Shown: positions 21,281-31,821, counted from the first letter of the stretch. The stretch: 64,000 bases of DNA from Prostheceraeus crozeri (GCA_907163375.1 CAJQUW010007881.1:166209-230208); one strand, 5' to 3'. Notes: generated from the letters alone by a model not told the origin. A program made the numbers and translations.

Positions 21281-21307
21281 GTGTTAGCAATAATATGAAA
21301 TATACTG
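21281..21307. repeat. Tc1 terminal inverted repeat, right
   Basis: Reverse complement of 19505-19531, followed by the TA target duplicate. Confidence 0.9.
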
Positions 21308-21309
21308 TA

Positions 21310-22397
21310 AATCGATTTTCTAATATATTTATGGTGAATTTTCACAATAACTGCCGACTGCTGAAATGTTATGTAGGCCTATATCACAACTGCTTCTGAT
21401 TCCTCAGAAGTCACTGCTTGCAAAAGAAGTACATGTGTTGGCATGCGAAATTAATTGGAGTTCGCAGCCAAACTTGAACGATGATCGCAAATCAGTGTCA
21501 TAATGTCCAGAACTAAGAATCATTCTCTATCAAAGAAAAGAGAGATGCAAAGACTGATTGAATTAGGAAGAAGACTTTAGATTATGAAGAAAATGAATAG
21601 GCTAATAGAAATTTCAACTTCATTTTCAAGCAGATTTTTTCGATGTGCTGTGAATCCAATGGTAACGATATTCAGGAGAAATGATGATAATTGCAACAAT
21701 TCGTGAATACCGTAGCCATTCGTGTTATGATTATCTTGGATCATATCTCGTATTGCCATGGCCAAAGACTATAAGGAAGTATATAGGGCCATTCCATGAA
21801 TTTGGGAGCAACAATGAAGCTCAAAAGACTGCTGAATTGTTATTTTCCTCTGGTAATACTGTGTTCTATATCACAAAAACTTGACTCTTTCTAAACCTAC
21901 GTAAGCTCACTTGATATGAAATATTACACAATTATCATGAGAATTCTTAAGATAGACTGCCGGATTAGGTGAATATCTAGTCCGCACATTTTCATCCATG
22001 TTATTGGAGCTTCCAGTCTCCGTAACTTAATAAAAATACCTAGGCTTCTGCAGAGAACGAAACCGAAAGTGAGACTTTCACAGAATGATGTAGATCCTAT
22101 GTCTACTACGAATCTTCGCGTCTGCTGAGTTCTAACTGCTTCCTCTTCTTGTCAGACGTGATGAAAGAAAAACTCATGTTAATCCAATGGTACAAACATT
22201 GCAGCTTTTAGCAAAAAAAGGTATATGTTTTCTCTGATTAAGAGAAAAATATTTAGCCCAGAGTCATAATTTTTGACAAGGAATCTTGAATCCACTTCCT
22301 ATCATGTTCATGCACCCCTGTCTATGAAGCTAATCACATTCAGATTATCAAGTTTCCCCCAGGCTTTTGAACACTTCAATCCACATTTAACCACATT
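21310..22397. other. Flank between Tc1 and Polinton 1, with one exon-like inverted duplicate
   Basis: Mostly non-coding. At about 22030-22290, starting right after a TTCTGCAG splice-acceptor-like word, lies a diverged inverted copy of 42018-41810 on the other side of the Polinton. One frame reads PLLVRRDERKTHVNPMV, close to PLLVRHDQRKTHFNPMV in the partner. Family not recognised. Confidence 0.5.
22392..22397. repeat. 6-bp target-site duplication of Polinton 1, left
   Basis: CACATT directly precedes the first AG of the element and recurs at 41715-41720. Six base pairs is the duplication length of Polintons. Confidence 0.9.
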
Positions 22398-22750
22398 AGT
22401 AGTTAATAATGTGAACGCAAAAAGTGAGGATTTAAACGAGGATGCGAACATGGCGTTCCAAACATGTAAATATGAACATTTGAATTCGAACCGCGTTCCA
22501 ATCATGTGAATAGGAACCGCCTTCCGATTGGGATTTGAATTGAGTTCATGTTTCGAGGTTCGGTACAATCGATTGTGTACTGGGGTTGTAACAGCCTGTT
22601 CCGAGATTGAATTAAAGTGAGTGAATTAGAACAGGGATGCGAACATTTATTTCGGAACTTGAATAGATAGTTGTTTGTTTTTAGACTGCTTGCTCAAATG
22701 CGACAATTGTGACCATTGTGACTATCATGACAATTTTATTTATTTTCATA
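22398..22750. repeat. Polinton 1 terminal inverted repeat, left
   Basis: 353 bp, beginning AGTAGTTAATAATG and ending TTTATTTATTTTCATA. It matches 41362-41714 in reverse complement at 350 of 353 positions by my reading. Confidence 0.92.
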
Positions 22751-22782
22751 GCTAGGTTAAGTTATAAATACGTGGAAGTTGC

Positions 22783-23250
22783 TTGATTGTTAGTTTCTCA
22801 ATTTCATGGATTGTTGCAAGAGACCTTGGTCATTCGCTAAAGGCTATAGAAACTGTTACAAATCTAAATGAAAATATCAAAGCTGGCGATTTAGTTGCAC
22901 GACTAATGGATCTGGATGAGCATGCCATGAATTATAATTTGGATTGTAGTTGGATAGAGGATTTCTCAATGCTATATTTCAAAGACAGTGAAATTAGGAG
23001 GATGAAATTGGAACTATCTGAAACGGAGATAAAAGAAGGGAAACCTTCAACTGATTTATCGAAATGCTCTATCAGTGAAAGTGACTTCAGAAAGAAATTA
23101 GAAATAGAGACGTTTAAATTATTATGTGAACGGAACTGCATTAGGTGTTTTGAACGGGAAAGATCCCTTCTCTTGTTTCCATGTTCTCATTTTGTTGTGT
23201 TCTACATGTTATGTACCCTTGGAAACTATATTTTGTCCTCTTTGTGATGG
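22783..23250 (+). pseudogene. Polinton 1 cargo: IAP-like UBA-RING protein (fossil)
   Basis: The first gene after the left repeat encodes a region resembling a UBA domain (LGHSLKAIETVTNLNENIKA, then DLVARLMDLDE), an acidic and charged linker, and the start of a C-terminal RING finger (CIRCFERERSLLLFPCSHFV) that matches the 'C..C......F.PC.H' pattern of inhibitor-of-apoptosis proteins. No BIR repeat is visible. In IAPs this tail gives ubiquitin-ligase activity. A captured host-type gene acting on ubiquitin or cell death is the natural inference. The copy appears broken. Confidence 0.6.
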
Positions 23251-23286
23251 AGAAATAATTTCAACAGTCAATGTATATCGTTCATG

Positions 23287-23343
23287 ATGAGTCATCATGT
23301 GTGTCTGTGATTGGTTGCTATTGTGCAGCTTTTGTATATAAGG
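23287..23343 (+). promoter_or_regulatory. TATA promoter with AP-1-like site, Polinton 1
   Basis: GTATATAAGG at 23334-23343 lies about 55 bp before the ATG at 23398. Upstream are an inverted CCAAT word (GATTGG) and the palindrome-like GATGAGTCATC (AP-1 core TGAGTCA). Pattern-based. Confidence 0.5.
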
Positions 23344-23397
23344 TTATCACACTTCTATTTCAATCATACTTGTTGAGGATTGTAGACATTAATAAAC

Positions 23398-23960
23398 ATG
23401 CCATTTACCACAATCATTCCTGTTTCAATTATTCACAAAGACAATCTGTTTACTAGCAAGATTTTCTACTCTGCAAATGATGTTATTGGTTACAAAGCTG
23501 ATCTTATAGATCTGATGGAGGACATTGTCACATTCTACCATTGTGAAGATGATATTGAACTTCAGAAACTCTTTATGAGGACATTGATCAATGCCCTCAC
23601 GCGAGTACTATGATTTTGGCTCGATGAAGTGTTCAAACCTCTGAGTTTGACGGAAGCTATTCCATGGAGTTCTCGTTGCTATTGTGAAATCAGAACACGG
23701 AATTTGAAGACTTGCTTGCATGATATAATCACAATTAGCCACTATGAGGAAAATGGTGGCAAATTCAAAGTGGACATGTTTGCCGTCGATGAGTGTCAAC
23801 GTGGCAGTGCAAGATGAGCGGGATATAATCAAGTTCAGAGCATACTATGCTAATCTTTTAAAAGTCTTCGCTTCAAAACCATGCTGTTCATGCTGTCCTC
23901 TGTTAAAGGATTTAATGTGTAATATAGAACAGCTTATAACTGCAACGACTCAGACTTAGA
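23398..23960 (+). pseudogene. Polinton 1 conserved small protein(s), unknown, fossil
   Basis: Starting MPFTTIIPVSIIHKDNLFTS, the region encodes an acidic, helix-rich protein; a later part reads GGKFKVDMFAVDECQRGS. Position and general layout match the Polinton 2 gene at 54333-54743 (which ends HGSSLVIEAISDIHIQISI), so the two may be homologous, but the similarity is weak. A cysteine-rich stretch (CCSCCPLL) follows near 23880. Function unknown. It appears broken. Confidence 0.4.
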
Positions 23961-24067
23961 GTGATGTTGATGACTACGACCTACCATCTGTTACCGTTTG
24001 ACTTTGTTGTATGGAACTAAGCAAAAATGTATATTTTCATAAAAGCTTTGCTTTTATCATAATAAAA

Positions 24068-24460
24068 ATGACTGCAAAAAGAAAGGCATCTCTTTCTCGG
24101 AAGAATGGTTCTTTTAAACCTTCAAGTCAGTTTAAGAAGGCGTTGCCAAAGTTAAACAGCATGCGAAATAATAAAATTAATTGCAAATTAATTCAGAACT
24201 CAAGTGATGATTTCATCCGTGATTTGGCTTTTGCAATACACAAATGCCTCCCAATATACAAGCCTTTATTGAGTACTGATTCTCTGAACAAGATTAAAAA
24301 AATTTCAAATCCAAGAAGCAGTTATATGAAAAGGCGGAACTTGATTCAGCATGGGGGTGGTGGGTTTTTGAATATGTTGAATGATATTGGAAACAGCATT
24401 TACAATGTACTCAACAGTCCACTAGGGAAAGTTGTAGCAGGTGCCGCAGTTCTGCTGTAG
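24068..24460 (+). CDS. Polinton 1 basic protein with C-terminal GG-hydrophobic segment
   Basis: The 130-residue product starts MTAKRKASLSRKNGSFKPSS, is lysine-rich through its first two thirds and ends QHGGGGFLNMLNDIGNSI followed by a hydrophobic tail. Polinton 2 has a counterpart at 55121 with the same plan (MAKRKSQKSSKFSS ... LTQKGGFLSAILP). The start was chosen at this ATG because the partner begins there too. The GG before a hydrophobic helix recalls adenovirus-type maturation-protease sites and membrane-active minor capsid proteins. That role is an inference. Confidence 0.55.
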   Translation: MTAKRKASLSRKNGSFKPSSQFKKALPKLNSMRNNKINCKLIQNSSDDFIRDLAFAIHKCLPIYKPLLSTDSLNKIKKISNPRSSYMKRRNLIQHGGGGFLNMLNDIGNSIYNVLNSPLGKVVAGAAVLL

Positions 24461-24480
24461 ACGACGAATCATGGATTGAC

Positions 24481-24520
24481 ACGTCATCATTGATTGATGA
24501 CTCATGTGAATATGTATATA
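24481..24520 (+). promoter_or_regulatory. TATA promoter with ATGACTCAT motif, Polinton 1
   Basis: TGATGACTCATG (AP-1 core on either strand) stands about 10 bp before GTATATAAGAGAG, about 105 bp ahead of the next gene start at 24621. It repeats the TGA-box-plus-TATA plan seen at 23.3 kb. Confidence 0.5.
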
Positions 24521-24620
24521 AGAGAGACGCGCTTGTACTCTTTAATCACTTTCAAGCCATCATTCATCGGCGGTGGTTGAATAGCTCCGAATAAGTATAA
24601 CTTTGAATTATGTCTCAAAA

Positions 24621-25355
24621 ATGTATATAGTTAGAAAGGAGAGCGACTCATTTGAACGTGATCTCTTAAAATTTCGACCGACAAGGAAGGTTCAAGAGAT
24701 TGGAAATACCTTATACTTCCAAACGTTGAGCTATGGTGACGATGGTTTCTACCTTCAAGTTCCATTTTTCCACAGTAATGGTATGTCTTCATCTGGATAT
24801 AGCAAAATGAGACAAATGTGAATGACCTTTCCGAAATGGCAGCAGATGATACTCAAAACCATCGACTCTTTGGCGAAGGAATGCGTTGAGTTGCCCGAAA
24901 GTGCTCATGCACATTGGAGGAAGGTGTTATGGGAAGGAATTGGCTATAAGGAATTACCCGAGTTCGATACACTATTCCTGAAATTGTCCGATCACTTTCA
25001 AGCATTCGATCTACTTGGAAATACAATGGAGTGTGATGATCTGAAGCGCGGACGATACATGGGTTTAATACACGTCAACGGACTATACATTGGTGCTCAC
25101 GGCTCAACCGGAAAAGTGGCATCGTTACAAATGAAAGTTCTACAGTTGGTTTATGAGCCAATGTCGATTGATAAGTGCCTAATCACCATCGATAAACCTA
25201 ATTCAAAAGATGGGAAGGATGCTGAAGAATGCAAAAAGCGGGGACGAAAATCCAAGGAAGGGAGTGTTAAGTTGAAATTGAAGCGCCAAGATGCTCAAAT
25301 TGACGCGGAAAGTTATTTTAATGCTGACATTGATGAGGTAACACAAATGCTGTGA
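24621..25355 (+). pseudogene. Polinton 1 conserved protein, homologue of the 52841 gene (fossil)
   Basis: The C-terminal half carries MGLIHVNGLYIGAHGSTGKV followed by ASLQMKVLQLVYEP, matching FKVNGLYYGRHKDNKIASLS and ILYIP in Polinton 2. A lysine-rich tail (KKRGRKSKEGSVKLKLKRQD) follows, as in the partner. The fold and role are unknown to me; a nucleic-acid-binding role would fit the basic tail. An AATAAA polyadenylation word follows at about 25383. It appears broken. Confidence 0.55.
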
Positions 25356-25463
25356 ATGTGAAATGAAAGTTTCTAAATATAAATAAAGTTGTTATGGAAC
25401 ATGACTTGTTTTATTCTAAGCAAACTGGTGGGTGCTAGTCTTTAAAGCTTTTGAAATTTCAGA

Positions 25464-26097
25464 ATGACAGATTTTCGCCTATTTACTGATCGTACAATGT
25501 GTGTGGCCGGTCCAAGTCAGTCCGGTAAAACTACTTTTGTAACTCAATTACTACAATTTAGAAATGAGATGTTTAATAAAGAAATTAAGAGTTAAATGGT
25601 ATTATGGTATATTTCAACCACAGTTGCATTCTGCACTTCGTCAGAAAGGTTATGATGTGAAGCAAGGGTTACCGACAACTGAAGACATCAAAGCAGGTGA
25701 CTTAATTGTGCTAGATGATCTATTGCGCGAAAGCAAATCATCGAAAGATGTAACTGAAATGTTTATTCAGACAGCACATCATAGAGAAGCCTTCATAATC
25801 TATATCACCCAAAACATCTTTGATGGAGGGAAAGAGCAAAGAACTAGGAGTTTGAATACACATTATTTGGCAATATTTAAAAATCCAAGAGACAGCAGTC
25901 AGATACATCATCTCAGTAGACAGATATTACCTCAACAACCTAAAGTTCTTTCAAAAATATATGAAGATGTAACAAAGAAACCACATGGCTATCTATTTAT
26001 TGATCTAACCCAGGAATGTCCGGAACGACTTCGATTTCGAACTAATATCATACCTAATTACGTTGAACCAATGACAGTTTTCTCGGTTCACAGTTAG
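25464..26097 (+). pseudogene. Polinton 1 packaging ATPase (FtsK/A32-like), fossil
   Basis: A Walker A text (GPSQSGKTTF), a Walker B text (LIVLDDLL) and the following conserved block (HHREAFIIYITQNIF, then RTRSLNTHYLAIFKNPRD) identify the genome-packaging ATPase of Polintons. The Polinton 2 orthologue at 55503 aligns along the whole length. In the family it pumps DNA into capsids. It stands between the lysine-rich proteins and the MSYSKM protein, as in Polinton 2. It appears broken. Confidence 0.85.
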
Positions 26098-26135
26098 TTT
26101 TAAGCAATGTACTTTGTTGCCTTATTATTTTAAAC

Positions 26136-26771
26136 ATGTCGTATTCAAAGATGGTAGTCATTCCTCAAGAGGAGTGTGTACAATTGACTACACTACAAAG
26201 TGCACAGGAAGTCAAAAATATAGATCAGCCTATTACGAATCAACTTAAGGAACTAACACAAAAGGATATGGAAATTCAGAAGATTAAGGATCCCTATCGA
26301 CGAATGCAGTTAGCAGCTGAAAACATTGATGAGAGACGACAGATTCGTGACAAGTTGCGTCGATTTATAACCTTGTCAACACCTCGACCATATCGTGTGT
26401 GCGCTGAGCGATTATTTCACTTCATTGATCCACATGTGAAGTTCAATGAGAGAGGGGAGATAATAGATTAAACAACTGGTGATATTATTAGAAATAGTCA
26501 CATAGATGACCTTCTACAATATGCTGTCAGAGATGTAAGGCGAAAACTAGGTGCACCACAAGGGTGGTCATATTTTCAGAAAATTTTATCTGATCAAAAT
26601 GTACCTCACAATATTATTGGAGGACCGACTGTGAATGAATTGGACAAGGGTCTCTTGCAAGATGGATCAAAAAGTAAAACACCCACGATGGCAGTCAAGC
26701 GAGAGCTTCATAGCTGGATAACACACCAGGATCTGCAAAATGTGGAGGTGGGAGACACTCGTAGCTTTTAA
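26136..26771 (+). pseudogene. Polinton 1 'MSYSKM' conserved protein (fossil)
   Basis: The start MSYSKMVVIPQEECVQLTTL matches MSSYSRMIVIPQDEYVQLTA in Polinton 2. A shared middle (DPHVKFNERGEIID) and a later GWSYF word agree too. It directly follows the ATPase in both elements, so it is probably a conserved structural or assembly protein of Polintons; its role is unknown. It appears broken. Confidence 0.6.
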
Positions 26772-26811
26772 GCTAATATAACATGTGACTTCTTCCATAC
26801 ATGAGTTCAAC

Positions 26812-28389
26812 ATGTCTACTAACTTCAACATCATTCTTCCAAGCAATAGCAACCCAAAGATATTCCCAGGCAACAGACCATCTCAATACTCTGTTGAATT
26901 CGCTAATCCAATTACTCTGCATGGACCCCATGAAGTTGCTCTAACTGAAATTACTTATTACAACGATATCAGTTTGCTAAAAAACAACTATTTTGAATTA
27001 CATAAAGAAGTGCGAGAGAAGGATGATTGCTTTCGCATATTTCAAAATAGTCTACATGGTACATGGGCTTTTCATCATCTAACCTTACATCCTTTTTCAA
27101 CATCTCTACCATCTGTCCAAAACATGATTAAAATTCAAAAGGCATTTGCAACGTCCACTTTTGATTCTAAAGTTCCCACAGTGAGCTTGCAAGATACAGA
27201 AAAGGAAATCGGTAGAATGTTTCAACGAATAAATGATCTCTTCAAGCTGACTTTGAATAAATTCTACAGACCAGTCGTAAAGGGGTCAACAAAATTGTTG
27301 AAGGAAGGGAAGCATGTTCTTCTTGTATTGGGTAAGAATTTGAGTCATACTTTAGGGTATTCCAGAACAACATTCTCATCAAGGTATTGGTACAATGGAC
27401 GTGGGTGGAATTCGGAGAGGAAAGTCACTGATTTTCGATGTAGAATCGTGCCATTGTATGCATTACAAAAAAGGACCATCCGAGTAAAGAATAAATTTGA
27501 AGTTATTAGAAATGTTGAAGACGTTGCAAGAAAGATTCAAGGATCAGTGCCAGAAACTTTAATGACTTGTGAATATAAGAAAGAGAAAATAACTTTATTT
27601 ACTGTTGAAACGGAGGTAGAATTTCTTGTTTTTACTAAAAAGACACCATTGTAAAGGTCTGAGTCCGCTGTTATTGAATTCGGATCTGAAATGATTGGGA
27701 TGTTTAAAGGCCTTGAAAGCGCACATTTGCTGACAGAATTAAATGATACATAAAAGGTTCAATTATCCTCTTCTAAACTCAAAGCATCAACAAATGTTTC
27801 ATGGGATATCCACGTATACAGCGAAGACATTGTGGGTGATGAATTGACTACTTCTAGTGAACTGGTAAAAAGAGTTAATTTGAACATTGAAAGCTTGAAA
27901 ACGCCATCTGAATTGTGCACAAGGTTAAATGAGTTTGGTGTAGATTTCCTTGATGAAGATGAATATCACCTTTCTTATGACCCACATAAGAAACGCATGA
28001 TTCTAAAGGTAGGGAAGAACTCTCTTATCAAGCTGGATAGCGTGTTAACGACCACATTGGGATTCTCAAAATCAACTATTTATGAAGGTACATCAACAGG
28101 TGATACAACACCATCATTAGAGCGGGATATAAGCAACTTGCACGTTTATTGTAACATTATTGAATATACAAGGGTTGGTGACATTGAAGCCCCACTTTTG
28201 CGCACATTTCCGCTCTCATCCGTGAGGAAGCAACTAATCAATCGAGAATTTATTAACACGATGTATGTACCAATGAGCAGAAATGTCATCAATAGAATTG
28301 ACATATCAATTCATGATGACACAGGTGAAGTAGTGCCATTCTGTGGTGGTGTTACTGTTTTGACACTACACATCAGGACACGAGATTAA
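26812..28389 (+). pseudogene. Polinton 1 LPSNxS structural protein (minor capsid/penton or fibre candidate), fossil
   Basis: The N-terminus FNIILPSNSNPKIFPGNRPS and the EVALTEITY segment, with C-terminal RVGDIEAPLLRTFP, IDISIHDDTGEVVPF and TLHIR, mark a protein family found across metazoan Polintons. Polinton 2 carries two relatives (61624 and 63064). Its place beside the capsid genes and beta-rich text make a virion surface or minor capsid role likely; I cannot separate penton from fibre by sequence. It appears broken. Confidence 0.6.
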
Positions 28390-28432
28390 GGCTTTACGCT
28401 ATTGTAGGATCTATAATTATCCACAGGACATA

Positions 28433-28915
28433 ATGTCAGGCATTTACAGTGGTCCATCCTATCAGAGCGGCTATCCCGTGTTTGCTGGAGGTAGACGACA
28501 AGTTGGAGGAGGCATAGTCGGTGCACTAAGACGTATGGTTCTCCCAACACTCAAAAAGTATGGCGTACCATTCATGAAGTGGGTTGGAAACAGAGCTTTA
28601 GACTTTGGTACAAATGTTGCAGCTGATGCACTTCAAGGGGAGGATATCGGTGAATCTATGAAAATGCGCGCGCAGCAATCTGCCATAGACGCATTAAATG
28701 ATCTAACAAAGACAAGGCGTACAGTTCGGAAGAAACGTAGGAAGTCAAGACAAGTTGGATCAGGTCGAGTTACTAAGCAAAGGCGTAGAAAAAGTAAAAA
28801 GCCCACCAGAGCAGCACGTTCTAAATCAAGACGTCGTGTGAAAGCAAGAAAGCGCAAACGAAATTCCACAGCGACTGGAAACAAGTCAAAACGAAGGAAA
28901 ACAGCATATTTGTAA
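28433..28915 (+). CDS. Polinton 1 basic virion-core-like protein with GG motif
   Basis: 160 residues. The N-terminal third has FAGGRRQVGGGIVGALRRMV, a GG site before a hydrophobic/amphipathic helix. The C-terminal half is almost all lysine and arginine, as in DNA-condensing core proteins. The Polinton 2 counterpart (58119) shows ARRQRGGSILGALKSVVAPL and the same basic tail. It precedes the major capsid gene in both elements. Family knowledge from adenovirus core and cement proteins suggests cleavage by the Polinton protease and DNA binding inside the particle; both are inferences. Confidence 0.65.
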   Translation: MSGIYSGPSYQSGYPVFAGGRRQVGGGIVGALRRMVLPTLKKYGVPFMKWVGNRALDFGTNVAADALQGEDIGESMKMRAQQSAIDALNDLTKTRRTVRKKRRKSRQVGSGRVTKQRRRKSKKPTRAARSKSRRRVKARKRKRNSTATGNKSKRRKTAYL

Positions 28916-28946
28916 AGCTAATACGATGTAGAGTATCAATTCGGCT

Positions 28947-30210
28947 TTGTGTTTCTTTGATTCACCGCCTCATCAAACTGACATTATTACCTCAACTATT
29001 GTAGACATAGTCCCCACCACAAATATCGATGGTAACCAACAGCCTATTCAGTTTGATATACTTGCCAATCCTCAAGATTATATTGACTGTCAATCCATTG
29101 ATTTAGAATTGTGTATACAAATTAAGAAGACTGATGGTACCAATATTGATTCAATCAAGGATAAAGTGGGATTGACAAATCTTCCTATTGCCAGTCTATT
29201 CTCAGATGTGTATTTAATATTGAATGACAAACAGATTGAAGGAGGGGATCGAGCATATCCCTATGGAGCATACATAAATACAATGACGCAATTTCAGAAG
29301 CAAGCTAAACAGTCACACTTGCAAGTTGCCGGCTGGTGTGATGATCAGCAAGGGAAATTTAATGAGGTTTCAAATGGAGGTTTAAAAGAACGAATGGAAT
29401 TGACAGCAGATTCAAAGGAATTATATTTGAAAGGACCTGTCTATCTTGATTTCCTTCGTCAATCTAGATATCTACTATCACAGGTTAAAATGCAAATAAA
29501 ATTTATTCGTGCAAATCCTGAGTTCGCGTTAATGGCTTTTGGGAGCTGCAAACTATCAAATTAACATAAGTAGTGCCGTGCTCAATGTAAGGAGAGTAAC
29601 AATGAACCCGTCAGTCATCTACGAGCATGCGACAGGATTGAGGAAAAGCAATGCAATATACCCAGTTATTCACAGTGTGTTAACAAACTTCACAATTGGT
29701 GCGGGATCATCCTCTCATGCCTACCCAAATCTTTTTCCCACTGCGATGTCAAAGGCGGTGTATATCACATTTGTGGAAAATGAGTCATTTATTGGTGCTT
29801 TTGAAAAGAATCCATTCAATTTACAACACTTTAACGTTAGTAAACCAGCATTCTATCAAGATGGAAAATTTGTTGCTTGCAAAGCTTATGAGCCTAATTT
29901 TAAAGACGGTAACTTTGCACGTGAATATGGTTCTACTTTCACTGCACTTAACATGTTTAACACAGATGATTCAAATGGAATTACAATGGATATGTACAAA
30001 AATGGCCACTTCTTCATTATATACAATCTCACAGCAGATGCAGATCTAGGTGGTGAAAGCGTCAGAGTTACAAAGCCTGGAAATCTACGACTAGAGGCAT
30101 CATTTGAGTCACCTTTGAAGAAAACAATTACCTGCCTCATTTATGCTATCTATGATAGCAAAGTTGAAATAACGAGAATGCGAGACGTAACTGTCAGCTA
30201 TCAGAGATGA
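28947..30210 (+). pseudogene. Polinton 1 major capsid protein (F54H12.2-like), fossil
   Basis: The text runs SPPHQTDIITSTIVDIVP, PIQFDILANPQDYIDCQSID, LTNLPIASLFSDVYLILN, YPYGAYINT and, near the end, NTDDSNGIT and IYAIYDSKVEI. It aligns along its length with the 425-residue Polinton 2 protein at 58577. This is the major capsid protein of metazoan Polintons, expected to be a double jelly roll. It abuts the protease gene with a short overlap, as in Polinton 2. It appears broken. Confidence 0.8.
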
Positions 30211-30668
30211 GTAACCTAAGCAACATCGAAATCTCGAAGAAAATGGGGAATGCTCATCCCTACCCCAAGACAATATTTCTTGATGTATTTTCTAGAGATA
30301 ATTTACCTAATTCAATTCCTTTCTATCCTTGTTCGCTTATCATCAATACGGATAGCAACAATCTTCCTGGTAAACATTGGGTTGCAGTGTACATCAATCG
30401 CTATAAAGTGGCCGAATATTTTGACTCACTTAATCAACCTCGCTTATATCACATTGCTTTATGGATGAATAGGTTCTCCTGGACGATTACGAAAGTTACA
30501 TCGTTTCCACTCCAAAGCAATGTATCTCTCATGCGCGGCGGTTATGTGCTATATTTCGTCAACGAGAGACCATTGAAAAATAACTGTAAAAGTGTTTTAC
30601 AACTTTTTTCGAAAGACTGCTATAAAAATGATGTAATTCTTACAAAGTATATTGAAACTGTTTTGTAA
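30207..30668 (+). pseudogene. Polinton 1 adenain-like cysteine protease, degenerate
   Basis: Text around LPGKHWVAVYINRYKVAEYF followed by DSLNQ contains the histidine and aspartate positions of the adenovirus-type protease, and GGYVLYFVNE corresponds to the segment after the catalytic cysteine. Length (153 codons) and position after the capsid gene match the Polinton 2 protease at 59854. In the family it matures capsid proteins. The copy looks degenerate. Confidence 0.7.
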
Positions 30669-30800
30669 TAAAGTTTTATTTTATATGTAAATATCCTTGT
30701 TTTTATGTTCCAAATCGTTGGGTTTAGAGGGAAAGCAAGACACGTTTACATTTCAGTATGTATTTACAAATGTACAGTTCTTTTCTAAATATTTACATAG

Positions 30801-31166
30801 CTACAATGTAGATTTCACAAATATTTTTCTCAAATCACATAGGATGGGAGGAACATCATTTATGTCTATAATGCCGGTTATCACAATCTTTCCATTATGG
30901 AATACATGAACATGATATGGGTGCCAGTTAGCCATCTGTGCTGCTGGAAATAGTTCCACTTCATATGTGAGATTATTTGATGATGTGACTTTACGAAAGT
31001 CATAATGATAGTTCAATTCACATGGCACAGTCATTCTCTTCACTTTCCATTCAGATAATGAGTCTCTAAGTAAATTTTCCAGCGTAGAATGTAGATATGG
31101 TAGATCACCATCAGTAAAGCCACCAACACACTGGATTGTTCCATTTGGAAAGAATAGGATAGTCAC
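30801..31166 (-). CDS. TBP-like protein of Polinton 1
   Basis: The product contains TILFFPNGTIQCVGGFTDGD and, in its second part, YEVELFPAAQMANWHPYHVH followed by VFHNGKIVITGI. These match the conserved 'lIFxSGKmvcTGa' strand of the first lobe and 'yEPELFPgLiYrm..P.v..LiFvSGKvVlTGa' of the second lobe of TATA-binding proteins. The order and spacing between the two lobes agree with TBP. The gene lies tail-to-tail with the protease and directly downstream of the PC4-like gene on the same strand. Polinton 2 has a longer orthologue (60342-60887). This copy covers less of the first lobe. Confidence 0.75.
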   Translation of the reverse strand: MTILFFPNGTIQCVGGFTDGDLPYLHSTLENLLRDSLSEWKVKRMTVPCELNYHYDFRKVTSSNNLTYEVELFPAAQMANWHPYHVHVFHNGKIVITGIIDINDVPPILCDLRKIFVKSTL

Positions 31167-31699
31167 ATATTTATCCTTCTTCTAGATGCAGGTTCGTTGT
31201 CGGCTTCATTTTGTGTTTTATTAATAACCATTGCTTTCGACTGGGAATGTTCTGCTCGATCTCTTGAAGATTGAGTTTTGAGTTTACTTTTGCAGTTAAC
31301 ATCCGATTCACAACTTCCATCCGCTTGGTGTCCTCCATCCTTAATGAATGAAATCATGTGTGGTAGTATCTCCTTTGTAAAGTTTCTCCAAGTGACGCCA
31401 CTGAAACGGAAGAATCGATAGTCAACATCTTCCCTCTTTGGTGTACAGACGTACAGCTTGACGGTAGAGTCACACTTTATCCATACCTTTTGATCGAGAG
31501 GAATCTTCAGCCGAGTCTTGTGATTGTCAATCAGATCAGCGAAGTCTTTCAGTGAAGATAATGCGTCAAGGCTAATGCAGACGCCACGATGTCTTCCACC
31601 ACTATTTGCTACTGAGTGACGAAAGACTACTTTCTTAGAATTTGTTATGTGAACGCTTTGTAAGTCGTTTAGTTTCCATGTTCTAGTGCAATGAGGCAT
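31163..31699 (-). CDS. PC4-like (ssDNA-binding coactivator-like) protein of Polinton 1
   Basis: 178 codons from ATG. The first 60 residues read SVHITNSKKVVFRHSVANSG then GRHRGVCISLDALSSLKDFA, resembling the PC4/Sub1 fold ('v.v..fkGk..idiRe......rkGIsL...qw..L'). A second beta-rich half follows (KLYVCTP, RFSGVTWRNFTKEILPHMIS), so the protein may be a PC4 pseudo-dimer. The tail is polar and basic. It ends where the TBP-like gene begins. Two relatives stand at the same place in Polinton 2. Assignment rests on pattern, not on a search. Confidence 0.5.
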   Translation of the reverse strand: MPHCTRTWKLNDLQSVHITNSKKVVFRHSVANSGGRHRGVCISLDALSSLKDFADLIDNHKTRLKIPLDQKVWIKCDSTVKLYVCTPKREDVDYRFFRFSGVTWRNFTKEILPHMISFIKDGGHQADGSCESDVNCKSKLKTQSSRDRAEHSQSKAMVINKTQNEADNEPASRRRINM

Positions 31700-31752
31700 G
31701 TTTTCAAATATAAACCTAATTCATCTGTTTGCATAAGTTTGCTATTTCACAT

Positions 31753-31777
31753 CTCAACATATCGGAATGATGTTGAG
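31753..31777. promoter_or_regulatory. Inverted repeat 1 ahead of the PC4/TBP-like genes
   Basis: CTCAACAT and ATGTTGAG form perfect 8-bp arms around ATCGGAATG. It lies about 60 bp upstream of the PC4-like ATG. A second inverted repeat with a similar loop follows at 31822-31854. Confidence 0.55.
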
Positions 31778-31821
31778 TGCTATGTCTTAAATTCATAATA
31801 AGACTACCTATATTTTAGTAA

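Larger units (their letters stand above)
19505..21307 (-). mobile_element. Tc1-family transposon, apparently whole
   Basis: An exact 27-bp inverted repeat (CAGTATATTTCATATTATTG...) lies at each end, flanked by TA dinucleotides at 19503-19504 and 21308-21309. The 1803-bp element carries one transposase gene on the minus strand with an intron and an intact DD34E triad. Exact ends and an open gene suggest recent activity. Confidence 0.9.

Noticed and set aside
28633-28884. Hydrophobic 83-codon minus frame
   Set aside because: Antisense of the Lys/Arg-rich tail of the virion-core-like protein, which gives Leu/Phe by complement.
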